Source of the DNA: Pelagibacterium lentulum
GTDB taxonomy: Bacteria; Pseudomonadota; Alphaproteobacteria; Rhizobiales; Devosiaceae
Assembly (NCBI RefSeq): GCF_003992625.1
Contig: NZ_RZMW01000048.1
Location: 124,001-188,000 of the forward strand
Direction of reading: 5' to 3'
DNA: 64,000 bases
Shown: positions 36,746 to 45,230 of the stretch, piece after piece
Numbering within the stretch: the stretch's first letter is position 1
How the letters are laid out: every line of letters starts with the position of its first letter
The notes under the pieces: generated by a model
What the model was told of the DNA's origin: nothing
The model's input: the letters and a program-made list of their open reading frames with translations, nothing else
The model's database searches: none
Made by a program: the position numbers and the translations under genes

Positions 36746-37223
36746 GGCCAACCCCATGATCGAATACAAGCTTTCCACCATGCCATCCGGCAATGCCAGT
36801 GAAAATCGAAGCAAGAACAGACAGGGCCAACCCGTGCGGCAAAACTTCATCGGGAGCAACCAAGCGAACACCCCAGTTGGTTCCGGCGATAGCCAGAAGC
36901 GTCATGGCTGCAACGGCATGGGTCCAACTGCCGACACGGGAGCGAATGCCCCGCACCAGCAGAAGCTCGGCGGTTCCAACGATTGCCGCCGCTACGCCGA
37001 GAATAAAGGCAGACCCGGCGCTCCAGACGCTCGCGCGCAGGAAAAATGGATCGCCGGAAAACCAGTAGAGCAGGTCGAGGCCCAGTGTGCCGATGACCAG
37101 CGCAATGGGGAAATGAACGCTCATGGCGTGAATCGGATGACCGGCAACGGCGACTGCCGACGTGATGTCGTGCTTGGTGACTTCCTGAATGACCGGACTG
37201 GTATTGTCTTTGGTTTCGCTCAT
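36723..37223 (-). CDS. DUF2231 membrane protein encoded antisense inside the oxidase cluster
   Basis: 166 residues. GHPIHAMSVHFPIALVIGTL is the DUF2231 hallmark (HP-x-H-x6-P); four membrane segments follow. Function unknown; members often lie near haem or copper oxidase genes. It is convergent with copD (tail overlap) and divergent from coxB, leaving about 50 bases between the two start regions. Confidence 0.85.
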   Translation of the reverse strand: MSETKDNTSPVIQEVTKHDITSAVAVAGHPIHAMSVHFPIALVIGTLGLDLLYWFSGDPFFLRASVWSAGSAFILGVAAAIVGTAELLLVRGIRSRVGSWTHAVAAMTLLAIAGTNWGVRLVAPDEVLPHGLALSVLASIFTGIAGWHGGKLVFDHGVGLMVSPKK

Positions 37224-37271
37224 TTCGCCTCTCGTGGGTGTGCCAGCGTTGCGACTGCAACGCTGAAAAGG

Positions 37272-37940
37272 TTGAGATTGTTCCTTACGCCCTTTGTCTT
37301 GCTTGCGCTTACAGCATGCACAGGGCCGCTTTCGACGCTTGAGCCCGCCGGACCCTCGGCGAGCCTGATTGCCACCTTATGGTGGGTCATGCTGGCTGGC
37401 TCGGCTGTTCTGTTTCTTCTCGTCATGGCGCTGCTGACCATGGCCTATCTACGGCCCGGCTTTGGCTCGAACGTACCGGCAATGAAATGGGTTCTCTATG
37501 GCGGGCTGGTGATGCCGGTTATCGTGCTGACCGCGCTGGTTGGATATGCGCTGGTGGTGGGTGAGCGGATACTTGCCCATCCAGGCACGGCTGAAACGCG
37601 CGTCGGCGCGCACGGTCAGATGTGGCACTGGACCTTCACGTATCCCGATTATCCGGAGATCGGTGAAACGGACGTGCTGCACATTCCTGTTGGCCAGCCC
37701 ATCGATGTCATCGTCACAGCCGAGGACGTGATTCATTCCTTCTGGGTGCCAAGACTGGCCGGAAAGATAGATGCGATACCAGGGCACGAAAATGTCGTGC
37801 GGATCGAGGCAGACAGGGTAGGGGTTTATAACGGTGTCTGTGCCGAATTCTGTGGCGCGGGCCATACCGAAATGCGCTTTGCCGTGGTTGCCCATGAACC
37901 TGAAGATTACCCTGCAGCGTTGCTGGAGGCGGCCCAATGA
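37272..37940 (+). CDS. coxB: cytochrome c oxidase subunit II
   Basis: About 222 residues. The N-terminal hydrophobic stretch ends in a lipobox-like LALTACTG, followed by two membrane segments and a cupredoxin domain. The CuA centre is recognisable in GVCAEFCGAGHTEM, with HSFWVPRLAGKIDAIPG before it. There is no fused cytochrome c domain. Start uncertain: TTG 37272 keeps an Arg in the signal, TTG 37278 has the better-spaced AAAAGG; no ATG fits. It overlaps ctaD by ATGA. Confidence 0.88.
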   Translation: MRLFLTPFVLLALTACTGPLSTLEPAGPSASLIATLWWVMLAGSAVLFLLVMALLTMAYLRPGFGSNVPAMKWVLYGGLVMPVIVLTALVGYALVVGERILAHPGTAETRVGAHGQMWHWTFTYPDYPEIGETDVLHIPVGQPIDVIVTAEDVIHSFWVPRLAGKIDAIPGHENVVRIEADRVGVYNGVCAEFCGAGHTEMRFAVVAHEPEDYPAALLEAAQ

Positions 37941-40462
37941 GTTTGCCGGAAACATCACTGCCCAAATCGCCCATCGCACTGCACAAAGCCCTTGATAAGG
38001 TTTGGGGGAGCGGAAAGGGTTGGCAGCGATTTTCAGCCGTAAACCATACGGTTATCGGCAAGCGCTTCATGGTCACAGCGCTGATTTTCTTTGCCATCGG
38101 CGGCGTGCTTGCCATGCTGATCCGCGCACAATTGGCGACATCTGGCACCGCCTTTGTGGGCCCTGAAATCTACAACCAGATTTTCACCATGCACGGCACG
38201 GTGATGATGTTCCTCTTTGCCATTCCCATGCTGGAAGGACTGGGCATCTATCTACTGCCCAAGATGCTCGGCGCGCGCGACCTGGCCTTTCCCCGCATAA
38301 CGGCGTTTGGATATTGGTGCTATCTTTTCGGCGGAACGATCATCGTGCTGTCCATGGTGTTTGGTGTTGCGCCCGATAGCGGCTGGTTCATGTACACGCC
38401 GCTCTCATCCAACGTTTACACTCCTGGCATTAATGCCGACGTCTGGCTGCTTGGCGTAACCTTTGTCGAGATTTCAGCAATAACGGCAGCCGTCGAAATC
38501 ACGGTATCGATCCTGAAGTTCCGGGCACCAGGCATGTCACTCAACCGTATGCCGATTTTCGGCTGGTATATGCTGGTTACGGCCTTGATGATGATCGTGG
38601 GCTTTCCGCCACTGATCCTCGGGTCGATTCTTCTGGAGGTTGAACGTGCTTTCGATCTGCCATTTTTCGATCCCACGCGTGGCGGTGATCCGCTGCTTTG
38701 GCAGCATCTGTTCTGGCTGTTCGGGCACCCGGAGGTCTATATCATCTTCCTGCCTGCCGCCGGTGCGCTCTCAACGATCATTCCGGTTTTTGCCCAAAGA
38801 CCGTTGATCGGATATCGGGCGATTATCATAGCAATCGTGGCGCTGGCATTCCTATCGTTTGGCTTATGGGTACACCACATGTTCACAGTGGGCATTCCCC
38901 ATCTGGCATTGGCCTTTTTCTCGGCGGCGAGCGCGATTGTCGCCATTCCGACGGCGGTACAGATATTTGCCTGGCTGGCGACATTGGCTCACGGCAAACC
39001 GCGGTTCGATGTACCTATGCTCTATATCGTGGGGTTCTTCATCGTCTTTGTGCTGGGCGGGCTGACCGGGGTCATGCTGGCCATGGTGCCGTTCAACTGG
39101 CAGGCCCATGATAGCTATTTCGTCGTGGCCCATCTCCATTACGTTCTGGTTGGTGGCTTTGTGTTTCCCATGCTGGCGGCAATCTACTACTGGATGCCAC
39201 ATGTCACCGGGCGCCAATGCGTGCATCGAATTTCTGTACCGGCATTCTGGCTGATTTTTATCGGCTTCAACCTTACGTTCTTTTTGATGCACCTGACCGG
39301 GCTGATGGGGATGCCAAGGCGCATCTATACCTATCCTTCGGCCTTCGGTTGGGATTGGCTCAACCTTCTGTCGAGCGTCGGCGGCTTCCTGCTCACAATG
39401 GGCTTCGCACTTGTTGCAACCGACATGATCCTGCAGTTCAATTTCGGCCGTCAGTTCGGTCGCAATCCCTGGAAAGCGGGTTCGCTGGAATGGGCGATGC
39501 CCACAAAGCCCACCTCATACAACTTCGCGTCCTTGCCAGAAATCGACCGGCGTGCGGACAATCTCGATGTGGGCCGGATCGCGCCGGAACTGGCTGCAGG
39601 CAAAGGCTATCTCGGCTTCGTGCGCGAAGGGCGCATGGAGACGATTGGCGTGGACATGACAACCGGAAAACTCGAGCATGTAGCGCTGCTGCCCAATTCC
39701 TCGTATTTGCCGCTGATCTCTGCGATCCTGACCGGGGGCGCGGTGCTCTCTATGCTTTTCAGCTTATATTGGCTCGCGCTGATATTGGCGTTCTGCGTCG
39801 TTGGGAGCTTTGTTGTCTGGTCGCAAACCAATGTCATAAAGCCAAATATCGGACTGCTGGACGTGGGGCGGGGCGAGAAACTGCCACCGCATACCGAAGT
39901 CGATGGCCCGGTTTCCTGGTGGGCGAATGTGTTTGCCCTTCTGGCCAATGGCACGCTTTTCGCGTCATTACTGTTTGGCACGATCTACAATTGGCTTGTG
40001 GCGCCGAACTGGCCCCCGCAGGAAATTTATACGCCTGGATGGCTGGAATTGGGTGCCACAGCAGGGTTCGTGCTGGCTGGCGCAATCGGTCCGCTGATCG
40101 TGAGAGTGAACAGAAACGGAGGGCCTTTCATCGTGCCTATGGCGGTGTTGGCAATCGTCTATCTTGTCACGCTTGCGCTTTTGGGCATTGCCCTTGCCGC
40201 CATGCCAGACCCGCGCGGCCACGCCCATCTGGCAACGACATTGATGCTGCTGGGCTACGGGGCCTTGCATTGCTTCATCGGGCTTGTGTTCCTACTCAAC
40301 GCAGCAATTAAGATTGCGCGTGGCTATATCGTGCATGGCGCTCTGCTTGAATTGCGCATTGCTCAACTCTGGCACGTCTATACCGCTGTTACGGGCATCG
40401 TCGCGGTCGCAATGGTGCTTTTGATGCCCTACCTGATCGGACTTCTGGAGCGCACCCCATGA
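37937..40462 (+). CDS. ctaD: cytochrome c oxidase, fused subunits I and III
   Basis: 841 residues. The subunit I part (about 1-560) is complete: haem a ligands His86 and His401, haem a3 ligand His399 in HDSYFVVAHLHYVLVGG, CuB ligands His263, His313 and His314, cross-linked Tyr268 and the D-channel Glu266 in FGHPEVYIIF. This is an A-type haem-copper oxidase. Residues 600-841 form a shorter subunit III-like region (DGPVSWWANVFALLANGTLF, ELRIAQLWHVYTAVTG). It couples oxygen reduction to proton pumping. ATGA overlaps on both sides. Confidence 0.92.
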   Translation: MSLPETSLPKSPIALHKALDKVWGSGKGWQRFSAVNHTVIGKRFMVTALIFFAIGGVLAMLIRAQLATSGTAFVGPEIYNQIFTMHGTVMMFLFAIPMLEGLGIYLLPKMLGARDLAFPRITAFGYWCYLFGGTIIVLSMVFGVAPDSGWFMYTPLSSNVYTPGINADVWLLGVTFVEISAITAAVEITVSILKFRAPGMSLNRMPIFGWYMLVTALMMIVGFPPLILGSILLEVERAFDLPFFDPTRGGDPLLWQHLFWLFGHPEVYIIFLPAAGALSTIIPVFAQRPLIGYRAIIIAIVALAFLSFGLWVHHMFTVGIPHLALAFFSAASAIVAIPTAVQIFAWLATLAHGKPRFDVPMLYIVGFFIVFVLGGLTGVMLAMVPFNWQAHDSYFVVAHLHYVLVGGFVFPMLAAIYYWMPHVTGRQCVHRISVPAFWLIFIGFNLTFFLMHLTGLMGMPRRIYTYPSAFGWDWLNLLSSVGGFLLTMGFALVATDMILQFNFGRQFGRNPWKAGSLEWAMPTKPTSYNFASLPEIDRRADNLDVGRIAPELAAGKGYLGFVREGRMETIGVDMTTGKLEHVALLPNSSYLPLISAILTGGAVLSMLFSLYWLALILAFCVVGSFVVWSQTNVIKPNIGLLDVGRGEKLPPHTEVDGPVSWWANVFALLANGTLFASLLFGTIYNWLVAPNWPPQEIYTPGWLELGATAGFVLAGAIGPLIVRVNRNGGPFIVPMAVLAIVYLVTLALLGIALAAMPDPRGHAHLATTLMLLGYGALHCFIGLVFLLNAAIKIARGYIVHGALLELRIAQLWHVYTAVTGIVAVAMVLLMPYLIGLLERTP

Positions 40463-40806
40463 ACCGGACAACGACATCGGTTCCGCCACACCGGCTGTTA
40501 CTCCTGGTTGCAGGTTTTGTAATCTGGAGTATCGCTTTTGTGGTGCTCTATGGGCTTAACGCCATTGGATGCGCGTTCGGCTGGCCCGAACTTTTGCAAA
40601 GAGGGATATTGCTATTCCTCTTCGCTATGCATAGCGCAGCATTGATCTGGTTGACGTTTTGGTGCCGAAAGCGCTGGAAACGAATGGCCGCAGCCAACGA
40701 GCCAGTTCCAATGATCGAATATGTCGGTTATGGGCTGACAGTTGCAGCTTTGGCTTCCACGTTATTTGTCCTTGCCCCGACCTTTTTCATAACCATGTGC
40801 GTTTAA
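40459..40806 (+). CDS. small membrane protein at the end of the oxidase operon
   Basis: 115 residues with three hydrophobic segments (about 13-35, 48-66, 90-112) and a basic loop CRKRWKRM. It is translationally coupled to ctaD by ATGA. Position and size suggest a subunit IV-like accessory subunit; I do not recognise a family. Confidence 0.7.
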   Translation: MNRTTTSVPPHRLLLLVAGFVIWSIAFVVLYGLNAIGCAFGWPELLQRGILLFLFAMHSAALIWLTFWCRKRWKRMAAANEPVPMIEYVGYGLTVAALASTLFVLAPTFFITMCV

Positions 40807-40815
40807 GAGCGCTTC

Positions 40816-41874
40816 CTATTCGACCTTGCCGCGCGCTGCCACAGGCTCTTTGGCAACGATTTCGCCGTTTGAGACCAGGTAGACACTATCGAACAGGTTC
40901 GAGACGACGCAGGCATGATTGGGGATAATTTCGATGCGCTGGCCGATCTCAAGTGCGGCGGAACCGGATAGGGTGAGCACGCCATGCTCTTCCGAAAGGC
41001 TTTTGACTGCTGCACCTTCGATGCCAACGACATGACCGAAACCGTCCATTCCGAGTGTGTCGCTGGTAAGCGCCTTTGAGCCCGCATCGATAACCGCGCG
41101 ATCGGGTGTCGGATGCGAGACCACCGTTGCAAGCACTGTAAGCGCGCAATCTTCGAGTGTACCCACACCCGCGGCGACCTGATAGCGGTCAAGATAGATA
41201 TAAGTGCCGGGCCGATGCTCCGTTGCTGCCTCGACCACATGGGCCGACCAGAAATCGGGGGTGCCGCCATTGGAAACGATTTTCGGCGGCAGGCCAGATT
41301 CAGTCAGCACATTTACGGCGCGCTCCAGCCATTGCGCACATTTGTCGAGTTGTCCCGCTGCAGGGTAGGTCATGATGCCTGAAAAGGTGAGGGCAGGTGA
41401 GGCATCGATATGCCTGGCCAGCGTGACGAGCGTTTCGTGGTCAGGCACCCCGCAGCGGCCCATGCCCGTATCGCATTCGACAAGAACCTCCAGCGCCAAA
41501 CCAGCCTTCTCAAAGGCCTCGCTCAGGCCGTCGATCGTTTGCACGCTGTCCGCTGTAACCCGCAATTGTGTGCGTCGCGCCAGCGCGACAAGGCGTTCGA
41601 GTTTGGCTTGCCCGAGAATGTTGTACGGCAGGAAAATGTCAGTGATGCCGTGATCGGCCATCACTTCGGCTTCTGAAATCTTCTGGCAGGTGATGCCTTG
41701 GGCACCCAATTCAATCTGCCGTTTGGCAAAGCGCGGCAGCTTGTGTGTCTTGATATGCGGCCTGAGCGGCAGGCTGTGGCTATCGGCATAATCCTGGGCG
41801 CGCTTGAGATTGGCTTCTACCTTGTCGAGATCGATCAGCACGGCCGGGGTTTGGATATCTTCAATTCGTAGCAT
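40816..41874 (-). CDS. D-threonine aldolase/D-serine dehydratase-like PLP enzyme
   Basis: 352 residues, fold-type III PLP enzyme with alanine-racemase-like N-domain. LRPHIKTHK (37-45) includes the Schiff-base Lys. ISEAEVMADHGITDIFLPYN, VECDTGMGRCGV and SNGGTPDF bind cofactor. The C-terminal IPNHACVV supplies the His-Cys pair that binds a divalent metal in D-serine dehydratases and D-threonine aldolases. It acts on D-3-hydroxy amino acids in known members; the substrate here is unknown. Cytoplasmic. ATG 41874 gives the normal N-terminus. Divergent from ridA across a 211-base region containing two matching operator-like dyads. Confidence 0.88.
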   Translation of the reverse strand: MLRIEDIQTPAVLIDLDKVEANLKRAQDYADSHSLPLRPHIKTHKLPRFAKRQIELGAQGITCQKISEAEVMADHGITDIFLPYNILGQAKLERLVALARRTQLRVTADSVQTIDGLSEAFEKAGLALEVLVECDTGMGRCGVPDHETLVTLARHIDASPALTFSGIMTYPAAGQLDKCAQWLERAVNVLTESGLPPKIVSNGGTPDFWSAHVVEAATEHRPGTYIYLDRYQVAAGVGTLEDCALTVLATVVSHPTPDRAVIDAGSKALTSDTLGMDGFGHVVGIEGAAVKSLSEEHGVLTLSGSAALEIGQRIEIIPNHACVVSNLFDSVYLVSNGEIVAKEPVAARGKVE

Positions 41875-41977
41875 GGTCAGTCCCGTGGTCTGAGAAAATG
41901 TACGTCTGGTGGAGCGCTCCGCGTTTGATGCGATAGCGGTCACCATAATGCAATGGCTGTAATATGCCCGTCATCAA

Positions 41978-41994
41978 ATGTAAAAAATATACAC
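41978..41994. promoter_or_regulatory. operator-like dyad, site 1 (TGTA-N7-TACA)
   Basis: ATGTA-aaaaata-TACAC. Perfect TGTA-N7-TACA inverted repeat with AT-rich spacer, 104 bases upstream of the PLP enzyme start. Exactly 50 bp (centre to centre) from site 2. Confidence 0.7.
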
Positions 41995-42027
41995 ATTGCG
42001 CGAGTTTCTGGCCTTGTAGGGTGCGTC

Positions 42028-42044
42028 ATGTAGATATATTACAT
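42028..42044. promoter_or_regulatory. operator-like dyad, site 2 (TGTA-N7-TACA)
   Basis: CATGTA-gatatat-TACATG (full dyad 42027-42045), 42 bases before the ridA start. This is the strongest copy. The pattern matches the half-site and spacing of HexR, an RpiR-family repressor; an RpiR gene lies at 50.3 kb. Confidence 0.75.
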
Positions 42045-42085
42045 GGGGTAAGCAAGAAATTTGACCAGCCCCAAGGAGAAAATCC

Positions 42086-42454
42086 ATGACCAAGCAAACC
42101 TTTGGAACCTCGCATGTACCGCTTTCACCAGCGGTTCGGGCTGGCGACTTCATCTTTGTTTCCGGGCAGGTACCGGTTGGCAAGGACGGCAATATGGTTG
42201 GCGGCACGATCGAGAATCAGACACGCCAGGTTCTCGAAAACATCAAGGCCGTGCTCGCAATGGCCGGGGCCGAAATATCCGATGTGGTCAAGACGACTGC
42301 TTGGCTAGAGGATGCGCGCGATTTTGGCGGCTTCAACAAGGTTTACGCCGAATACTTCTCCAAGGAGCCACCCGCGCGGACGACGGCGGAAGGTCGGCTG
42401 ATGGTCGACATCAAGGTTGAAATTGAAGCCGTTGCCTATAAGCCACTTGGCTGA
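42086..42454 (+). CDS. ridA: RidA family (YjgF/YER057c) enamine/imine deaminase
   Basis: 122 residues. GDFIFVSGQVPVGKDGNMV, ENIKAVLAMAGAEISDVVK, and the catalytic Arg in PPARTTAEGR followed by VKVEIEAVAY-type KVEIEAVAY. RidA proteins hydrolyse reactive 2-aminoacrylate-type imines released by PLP enzymes acting on serine and threonine. The divergent PLP enzyme is of exactly such a type, which suggests a working pair. Strong AAGGAG site. Confidence 0.93.
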   Translation: MTKQTFGTSHVPLSPAVRAGDFIFVSGQVPVGKDGNMVGGTIENQTRQVLENIKAVLAMAGAEISDVVKTTAWLEDARDFGGFNKVYAEYFSKEPPARTTAEGRLMVDIKVEIEAVAYKPLG

Positions 42455-42472
42455 ACAGGGGCATTTTGACCC

Positions 42473-43969
42473 ATGCGTATATTCACGGCCTCACTGGCAA
42501 CCGAGACCAACACGTTTTCACCGGTGCCGACAGATCGTGCGGCCTTTGAGGCCGCCTTTTATGCCGGGCCGGGCAAACACCCCGATACACCGACTCTTTG
42601 TTCCTCTCCGGTGCTTATTCTGCGCCGACTGGCCGAGAGGGAAGGGTTGGTGGTCATTGAAGGCTCTTCAAGTTGGGCGGAACCGGCCGGGTTGATCAAG
42701 AAAGACGCCTATGAGTCCCTGCGCGATGAGATACTGGCGCAGCTTCGTGCAGCCTTGCCGGTCGATGGCGTTGTGCTTGGCTTGCATGGAGCAATGGTGG
42801 CGCAAGGCTATGACGATTGCGAAGGCGATCTGCTGGCACGGGTGCGCGAAATCGTCGGCCCTGATATATTCGTGGGCGCCGAGTTCGACCCACATAGCCA
42901 TTTGACGGCCAAGCGTGTCGATGCGCTGGATCTTGCAGCGGCCTTTCTCGAATTTCCCCATACCGATTTTTACGAACGCGGTGAGCATGTGGTTGAGCTT
43001 TCGCTGCGTGCCATGCGCGGGGAAATCGAGCCGGTGATGTCGGTTTATGACTGCGAGATGATCGGCATTTATCCCACAAGCCAGCAGCCGATGCGCGGAT
43101 TTGTCGACCAGATACACGAACTCGAAGGCAAGGATGGCGTGCTGTCGGTTTCGGTCATCCACGGCTTTATGGCCGGTGACGTGCCGGAAATGGGAACACG
43201 GATTCTCGTTGTCACCGATAATGACAAGGAAAAGGGCGATGCGCTTGCGCGTGAACTTGGCGAGGCGCTCTATCGCATGCGCGGCTCAACCTCCATGCCG
43301 TTGCACAATCTCGACGACGGCCTCGACCTTGTTCTTTCCAAGATCGGTTCAACCCCAGGAAAACCCGTAACGATCTCCGATATATGGGACAATCCGGGCG
43401 GCGGTTGTGCAGGCGATGGTACGCATATCCTCAAGGCGCTCATCGAGCGCGGGGCAAACAAGGTTGGCGTCGGCACCATTTGGGACCCCGTCGCGGTGAT
43501 GTTCTGCCATGCAGCAGGGCAGGGCGCGCGGCTGAAAATGCGGCTTGGCGGCAAGGTTAGCAAAGAGGCTGGAGAGCCGGTTGACGTTGAAATCGAAGTA
43601 CTGCACCTGGCCGATCCCGGCTGGCAAAGTTTCCGCGCCTCGCGGGTGACGCTGGGCCGCGCGGCGACGGTTCGCATCGTCGGAACGGACATCGATATTG
43701 TTCTGATTTCGACGAGAACGCAGACCTATGAGCCCGATATTTTCACCAACATGGGCGTGAATTTCGCAGAAAAAGACATTCTGCTGATCAAATCCACAAA
43801 CCATTTCTTTGCCGGGTTCGATCCTGTTTCGAGCGAAATTATCTATATCGAAGCGCCGTCGACCTATCCGGTCGACCCGACCAAGACCGATTACAAAAAA
43901 ATGCAGCGCAATATCTGGCCGCGTGTTTCCGACCCGTTGGGATTAGGGGCGCCAAAGGCTGCGCAATAG
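42473..43969 (+). CDS. M81 family metallopeptidase (MlrC/microcystinase C-like)
   Basis: 498 residues, the usual size for MlrC. N-terminal ASLATETNTFSPV, then GVVLGLHGAMVAQGYDD, the likely zinc site FDPHSH (Asp139, His141) and FPHTDFYERG (His163), and a C-terminal domain with SDIWDNPGGGCAGDGTHIL. Known MlrC cleaves linearised microcystin peptides, which contain D-amino acids; most relatives have no assigned substrate. No signal peptide, so it acts in the cytoplasm on an imported compound. 18 bases after ridA. Confidence 0.9.
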   Translation: MRIFTASLATETNTFSPVPTDRAAFEAAFYAGPGKHPDTPTLCSSPVLILRRLAEREGLVVIEGSSSWAEPAGLIKKDAYESLRDEILAQLRAALPVDGVVLGLHGAMVAQGYDDCEGDLLARVREIVGPDIFVGAEFDPHSHLTAKRVDALDLAAAFLEFPHTDFYERGEHVVELSLRAMRGEIEPVMSVYDCEMIGIYPTSQQPMRGFVDQIHELEGKDGVLSVSVIHGFMAGDVPEMGTRILVVTDNDKEKGDALARELGEALYRMRGSTSMPLHNLDDGLDLVLSKIGSTPGKPVTISDIWDNPGGGCAGDGTHILKALIERGANKVGVGTIWDPVAVMFCHAAGQGARLKMRLGGKVSKEAGEPVDVEIEVLHLADPGWQSFRASRVTLGRAATVRIVGTDIDIVLISTRTQTYEPDIFTNMGVNFAEKDILLIKSTNHFFAGFDPVSSEIIYIEAPSTYPVDPTKTDYKKMQRNIWPRVSDPLGLGAPKAAQ

Positions 43970-43987
43970 CATACCAAGGAGGACACT

Positions 43988-45175
43988 GTGCATCTCTCGC
44001 TCTGGACCTATCCATGGGATATTGCCGATGTCGGGTTCGAGAATTTTTTGGCTGAGGCGAAAGAACGCACAGGCGTTAACTCGGTCAGCCTTTCTGCATC
44101 CTATCATGCCGGACATTTCCTCCAGCCGCGTAGCCCCAGGCGCAAGTCCTATTTTCCGCAGGACGGCACCATCTATTTCCAATCCGATGACAGCCTGTGG
44201 GAAGGCAAGGAGATCGTTCCTCTCGTTGCCGACCATGTGAACGAAGAAGAGGATATGCTGGCCAGGCTCGATGGTCAGCGCGAGAATAGCGGCGTGGCGC
44301 CTTCCGCCTGGACTGTGTGCCTGCACAACACCCGGCTTGGGATGAAGCATCCCGGTCACGTGACGCGCAGTGCCTTTGGCGATCCCAATTATTTCAGCCT
44401 GTGCCCCTCAAGCCCGGCGGTCCGCGACTATGCGGTGACGCTGGTGGCCGACATGACAAAGCGTTACCGACCAAAGGTCGTAGAACTGGAAACGCCGGGG
44501 TTCATGGGGTTCGACCATGGCTATCATCACGAAAAAGACGGGCTGGGGCTCAATCCCGAGGACGAGTTCCTGCTTTCGATCTGCTTTTGCGATCATTGCA
44601 TGGCAGCGGCCAGCGCTGCTGGTATTGATGCGAAAGCAGCGCGTGAGACCGTCAAGACGCTGATCGCGGCGGCCTGTAATCGGGCAGTCCCGCAGGTGCA
44701 ATTCCCGGATTTTCCCACCAAGGGGATAGAGGCTTTCGCACGCTATCCGGCGCTTCGCGCCTATCTGATCTGGCGCACGACGCCCGTGACCAGCCTTGTG
44801 GCTGAAATCAAGGCAAATGCACATCCCGACAGCGAAATCGTCGCAATCACCGGCGTGGAGGACTGGCGGGAGGGCATGGATAACGCCGAAATCGCTAAGG
44901 CCTGTGACGGTCTGCTGCTTTCCCTTTATGATCAGAAACCTTCGGCCATTACGGCTATGGTGAGCGAAGTGCGCGCACTTATTGGGCCGGACAAGTGGCT
45001 CATTGGCGGATTGCGTGTCTTTTATCCAGAGATCGTTTCAAGCGACGATCTCGCCAGCAGGGCCATTGTAGCTAAGGCAGCGGGATGCGACGGACTTAAC
45101 TTCTACAATTACGGGCTTATTCCGGCGCCACGGCTGGATTGGATCGGCGCCGCGACCGCAGCAGTCCGCAACTGA
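43988..45175 (+). CDS. unrecognised TIM-barrel-like protein of the mlrC operon
   Basis: 395 residues, no signal peptide, no family I can name. MHLSLWTYPWDIADVGFENF resembles the first strand of sugar-handling TIM barrels. Conspicuous conserved-looking parts are SLSASYHAGHFLQPRSP, ELETPGFMGFDHGYHH (acidic and His residues), CFCDHC (a possible metal or disulfide site) and GCDGLNFYNYGLIP at the end. It may be a glycosidase- or isomerase-like enzyme. GTG start 43988 has an AAGGAGG site. Last gene before a strong terminator. Confidence 0.6.
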   Translation: MHLSLWTYPWDIADVGFENFLAEAKERTGVNSVSLSASYHAGHFLQPRSPRRKSYFPQDGTIYFQSDDSLWEGKEIVPLVADHVNEEEDMLARLDGQRENSGVAPSAWTVCLHNTRLGMKHPGHVTRSAFGDPNYFSLCPSSPAVRDYAVTLVADMTKRYRPKVVELETPGFMGFDHGYHHEKDGLGLNPEDEFLLSICFCDHCMAAASAAGIDAKAARETVKTLIAAACNRAVPQVQFPDFPTKGIEAFARYPALRAYLIWRTTPVTSLVAEIKANAHPDSEIVAITGVEDWREGMDNAEIAKACDGLLLSLYDQKPSAITAMVSEVRALIGPDKWLIGGLRVFYPEIVSSDDLASRAIVAKAAGCDGLNFYNYGLIPAPRLDWIGAATAAVRN

Positions 45176-45201
45176 CCAGCCGGAAAATTAAGGATCGTGG
45201 A

Positions 45202-45230
45202 GGAGGGGCAGTGCCCCTCCTTTTTATTTT
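45202..45230 (+). terminator. rho-independent terminator after the ridA-mlrC operon
   Basis: Stem GGAGGGGC (45202-45209) and GCCCCTCC (45213-45220), loop AGT, followed by TTTTTATTTT. It overlaps the last codons of the convergent permease gene. Confidence 0.85.

Noticed and set aside
36624-37271. Upstream extension of coxB
   Set aside because: The frame stays open, but it is antisense to the DUF2231 gene, and the hydrophobic start with lipobox begins only near 37272.
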